NCBI GenBank assembly: GCA_949127685.1
Contig: CASBPW010000267.1
Location: 1 to 13,843, forward strand
Length of the DNA: 13,843 nucleotides
Origin: Candidatus Sivonenia alaskensis PMM_0068
Lineage (GTDB): Bacteria > Cyanobacteriota > Cyanobacteriia > Gloeobacterales > PMM-0068
Reading direction: 5' to 3'
Within the stretch, counting starts at the first letter, position 1, and each line of letters begins with the position of its first letter. The notes beneath the pieces were generated by a model. That model worked only from the letters and a program-made list of their open reading frames with translations. It was not told the origin of the DNA and searched no databases. Below, piece by piece: positions 12,514 through 13,843 of the stretch. A program made the position numbers and the translations under genes.

Positions 12514-13182
12514 TTAGAGTTTGCTGCCATTGACTAAACCAGCAGACTCATCAGGCCGTTTCGTAATCACCTGGTCAATCAGGCCATACTCTTTCGATTC
12601 CTCCGCCGACATGAAGAAATCCCGGTCCGTATCCCGTTCAAGGCGCTCTATGGGCTGACCTGTATGTTCCGCAAGCAACTTGTTAATCAAGCTCTTGGCA
12701 TACAGAATTTCCTTGGCCATAATTTGGACATCAGTCGCTTGTCCTTGGGCTCCCCCTAAGGGCTGGTGAATCATAATCCGAGCATTGGGCAGAGATAGAC
12801 GCTTGCCTTTCTCCCCCGCAGACAACAAGAATGCCCCCATAGAAGCGGCCAACCCCAAACAGATGGTCGATACCTTCGGGCGGATGTGCTTCATGGTGTC
12901 ATAAATGGCCATCCCTGCTGAGATAGAGCCACCGGGAGAATTGATATAGAGGGAAATATCTTTGTCTGGGTCTTCGGATTCTAAGAAGAGCAACTGGGCG
13001 ACGACTAAGTTGGCGACCATGTCATCGACGGGGGTGCCCATGTAGATAATCCGTTCACGCAAGAGCCTAGAAAAGATATCAAAGGACTTTTCACCACGGG
13101 AGGACTGCTCAATTACAGTCGGGATGATACTCTGAATATTGAAATTGGTGGACATTTTACTACTTAGATGATCATTCATCAT
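12514..13182 (-). CDS. clpP: ClpP, ATP-dependent Clp protease proteolytic subunit
   Basis: A 222-residue serine protease subunit that assembles into heptameric rings and degrades proteins fed by ClpX or ClpC. The active-site triad is intact: Ser114 in LGLAASMGAF, His139 in RIMIHQPLGG, Asp188 in DTDRDFF. YINSPGGSISAGMAIYDTM and HTGQPIERLERD are family signatures. The start ATG at 13182 is chosen because GGAGA (13195-13191) sits 8 nt upstream. A later ATG at 13155 (MSTNFNIQS) would also give a normal N terminus. The mature sequence (TVIEQSSRGEKSFDIFSRLL) is like cyanobacterial ClpP2-type paralogues, of which most species carry three, plus ClpR. No clpX is adjacent. Convergent with the M23 gene. 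Confidence 0.95.
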   Translation of the reverse strand: MMNDHLSSKMSTNFNIQSIIPTVIEQSSRGEKSFDIFSRLLRERIIYMGTPVDDMVANLVVAQLLFLESEDPDKDISLYINSPGGSISAGMAIYDTMKHIRPKVSTICLGLAASMGAFLLSAGEKGKRLSLPNARIMIHQPLGGAQGQATDVQIMAKEILYAKSLINKLLAEHTGQPIERLERDTDRDFFMSAEESKEYGLIDQVITKRPDESAGLVNGSKL

Positions 13183-13265
13183 TTCCGCGCTCTCCAAAAA
13201 TAGCAAAATCTCAGTAAGCTCTGCTTAGGTTGAATATATACACTCTAACGTAAATCTTTCTTTCA

Positions 13266-13285
13266 GACACCCGTAAAAAGGTGTC
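13266..13285. promoter_or_regulatory. Inverted repeat in the clpP upstream region
   Basis: GACACC (13266-13271) and GGTGTC (13280-13285) form a 6-bp dyad with an 8-nt spacer. It lies about 85 bp before the clpP start on the minus strand. On that strand TTGACA (13287-13282) overlaps it, but no -10 at normal spacing follows. It could be a regulator site for clpP or for the divergent gene. Confidence 0.3.
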
Positions 13286-13384
13286 AAATTAGTTTGATTA
13301 AGGGTTGCAGTAATCTATAGTCCGCACACATAGTCCATACTTTGATTTTTGGTAGCACAAATCAATCCTAATAAAACAATGAAA

Positions 13385-13397
13385 CTTAAAATTTAAG
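13385..13397. promoter_or_regulatory. AT-rich palindrome before the right-end gene
   Basis: CTTAAA and TTTAAG flank a central A, about 43 bp before the start codon. It is perfect but short and AT-rich, so chance is a real possibility. Confidence 0.2.
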
Positions 13398-13439
13398 CAA
13401 TAATCAAAAAATCAATCTCTATAGATAGCGGAGGTTATG

Positions 13440-13843
13440 ATGCCACGAGGTGGGAAACGTCTAGGGGCAGGGCGTCCTAAAGGTAGCAGCAAGTATAAGG
13501 AACCTACCAAGATGGCGCGTATCCCAGCGAGTTTAGCCAATGAAATAGTCAAACTCGCTGCCCATGGGCATCAACCGGTAGTCGCTGATGTTCAAGTATT
13601 GGAAGGGGCTTTGAGCTCTTTTGAAAATAGTTTGAAAAAAATACAAAACCTAAAGCAAAACCACGAGCTGGCAGAGGCTATGGATGAAATTCAACAAGGG
13701 ATTGATCGCATCAGAGAAATCCTTGGTATTGATATCCCTATGCAGATATCTGTAAATCAACAAGAGCAGGCTGTTGTTTTTGAAACGACCAGTACTTACT
13801 CAGAGCGACACATACTAAGTCTGAATCGGGGTCTATTCAGTAC
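13440..13843 (+). CDS. Regulator-like protein with AT-hook-type N terminus (3' truncated)
   Basis: The frame is open from the second of two tandem ATGs to the window end (134 codons plus 2 bases). GGAGG (13430-13434) is 5 nt before this ATG and only 2 nt before the first (13437), which decides the start. The N terminus PRGGKRLGAGRPKGSSKYKE contains a GRPKGS AT-hook-like motif, then TKMARIPASLANEIVKLAA. This block is typical of cyanobacterial UmuD/LexA-like and other DNA-associated proteins. The middle (about 58-95) is probably a coiled coil (SFENSLKKIQNLKQNHELAE). The rest is unfamiliar, and whether a peptidase S24 domain follows cannot be seen. No SOS box is recognised upstream. Confidence 0.6.
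   Translation, partial: MPRGGKRLGAGRPKGSSKYKEPTKMARIPASLANEIVKLAAHGHQPVVADVQVLEGALSSFENSLKKIQNLKQNHELAEAMDEIQQGIDRIREILGIDIPMQISVNQQEQAVVFETTSTYSERHILSLNRGLFS

Noticed and set aside
12324..12530. 68-residue minus-strand ORF in the M23-clpP spacer
   Set aside because: It overlaps the clpP C terminus and the stem-loop cluster, has no ribosome binding site or family-like sequence, and is Ser-rich noise.
13183..13439. LexA/SOS box for the right-end gene
   Set aside because: No GTAC-type cyanobacterial LexA motif is seen. The AGTACT inside the gene is isolated.
1..13843. tRNA, rRNA or CRISPR array
   Set aside because: I saw no tRNA T-loop motif with paired acceptor ends, no rRNA sequence and no regularly spaced repeats.

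Overview
This window looks like a cyanobacterial chromosome segment. The case rests on gene families rather than a database match. There is a plant/cyanobacterial-type GAPDH (Gap2), a ThiE with the cyanobacterial N-terminal ThiD2-type extension, a short cyanobacterial SSB, a DUF1565 beta-helix/SPOR-like exported protein, a cyanobacterial-style ClpP, and a truncated gene with the GAGRPKGS-type N terminus common in that phylum. No 16S, tRNA or photosynthesis gene is present to fix the genus.

Layout. Positions 1 to about 3400 are a gene-poor, visibly AT-richer accessory stretch. It holds the tail of an unknown acidic protein, several short ORF remnants, a decayed vapBC-type toxin-antitoxin locus (intact antitoxin and palindromic operator, frameshifted toxin), a cyanobacterial-type interspersed palindromic repeat, and one intact 411-aa HNH nuclease that is the best candidate for an undescribed defence-type gene. 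From 3440 on, core genes dominate. ssb (+) meets thiS and thiE (-) tail to tail, with the two stop codons sharing one CTAG. thiS and thiE overlap by 20 bp and form a thiamin operon. A long exported beta-helix protein (+) has a proline-rich duplicated linker and a SPOR-like C terminus. It is followed by a BrnT-like toxin/CopG-like antitoxin pair with a palindromic operator, then miaE (+). miaE converges on gap2 (-), separated by a strong intrinsic terminator. Divergently from gap2, trmL, dnaJ and an M23 peptidase gene run as a probable (+) cluster. That cluster converges on clpP (-) across a 206-bp spacer unusually rich in stem-loops. A truncated (+) gene starts divergently from clpP and runs off the right end.

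Functional themes are thiamin synthesis (ThiS sulfur carrier plus ThiD2-ThiE), translation fidelity through wobble and A37 tRNA modification (TrmL, MiaE), proteostasis (DnaJ, ClpP), envelope remodelling (M23, SPOR-like protein), carbon metabolism (Gap2), and two toxin-antitoxin modules, one dead and one apparently live. I found no clear multi-gene novel system. The items most worth following are the standalone HNH protein, the structured M23-clpP spacer, and the palindromic operators of the two toxin-antitoxin loci.
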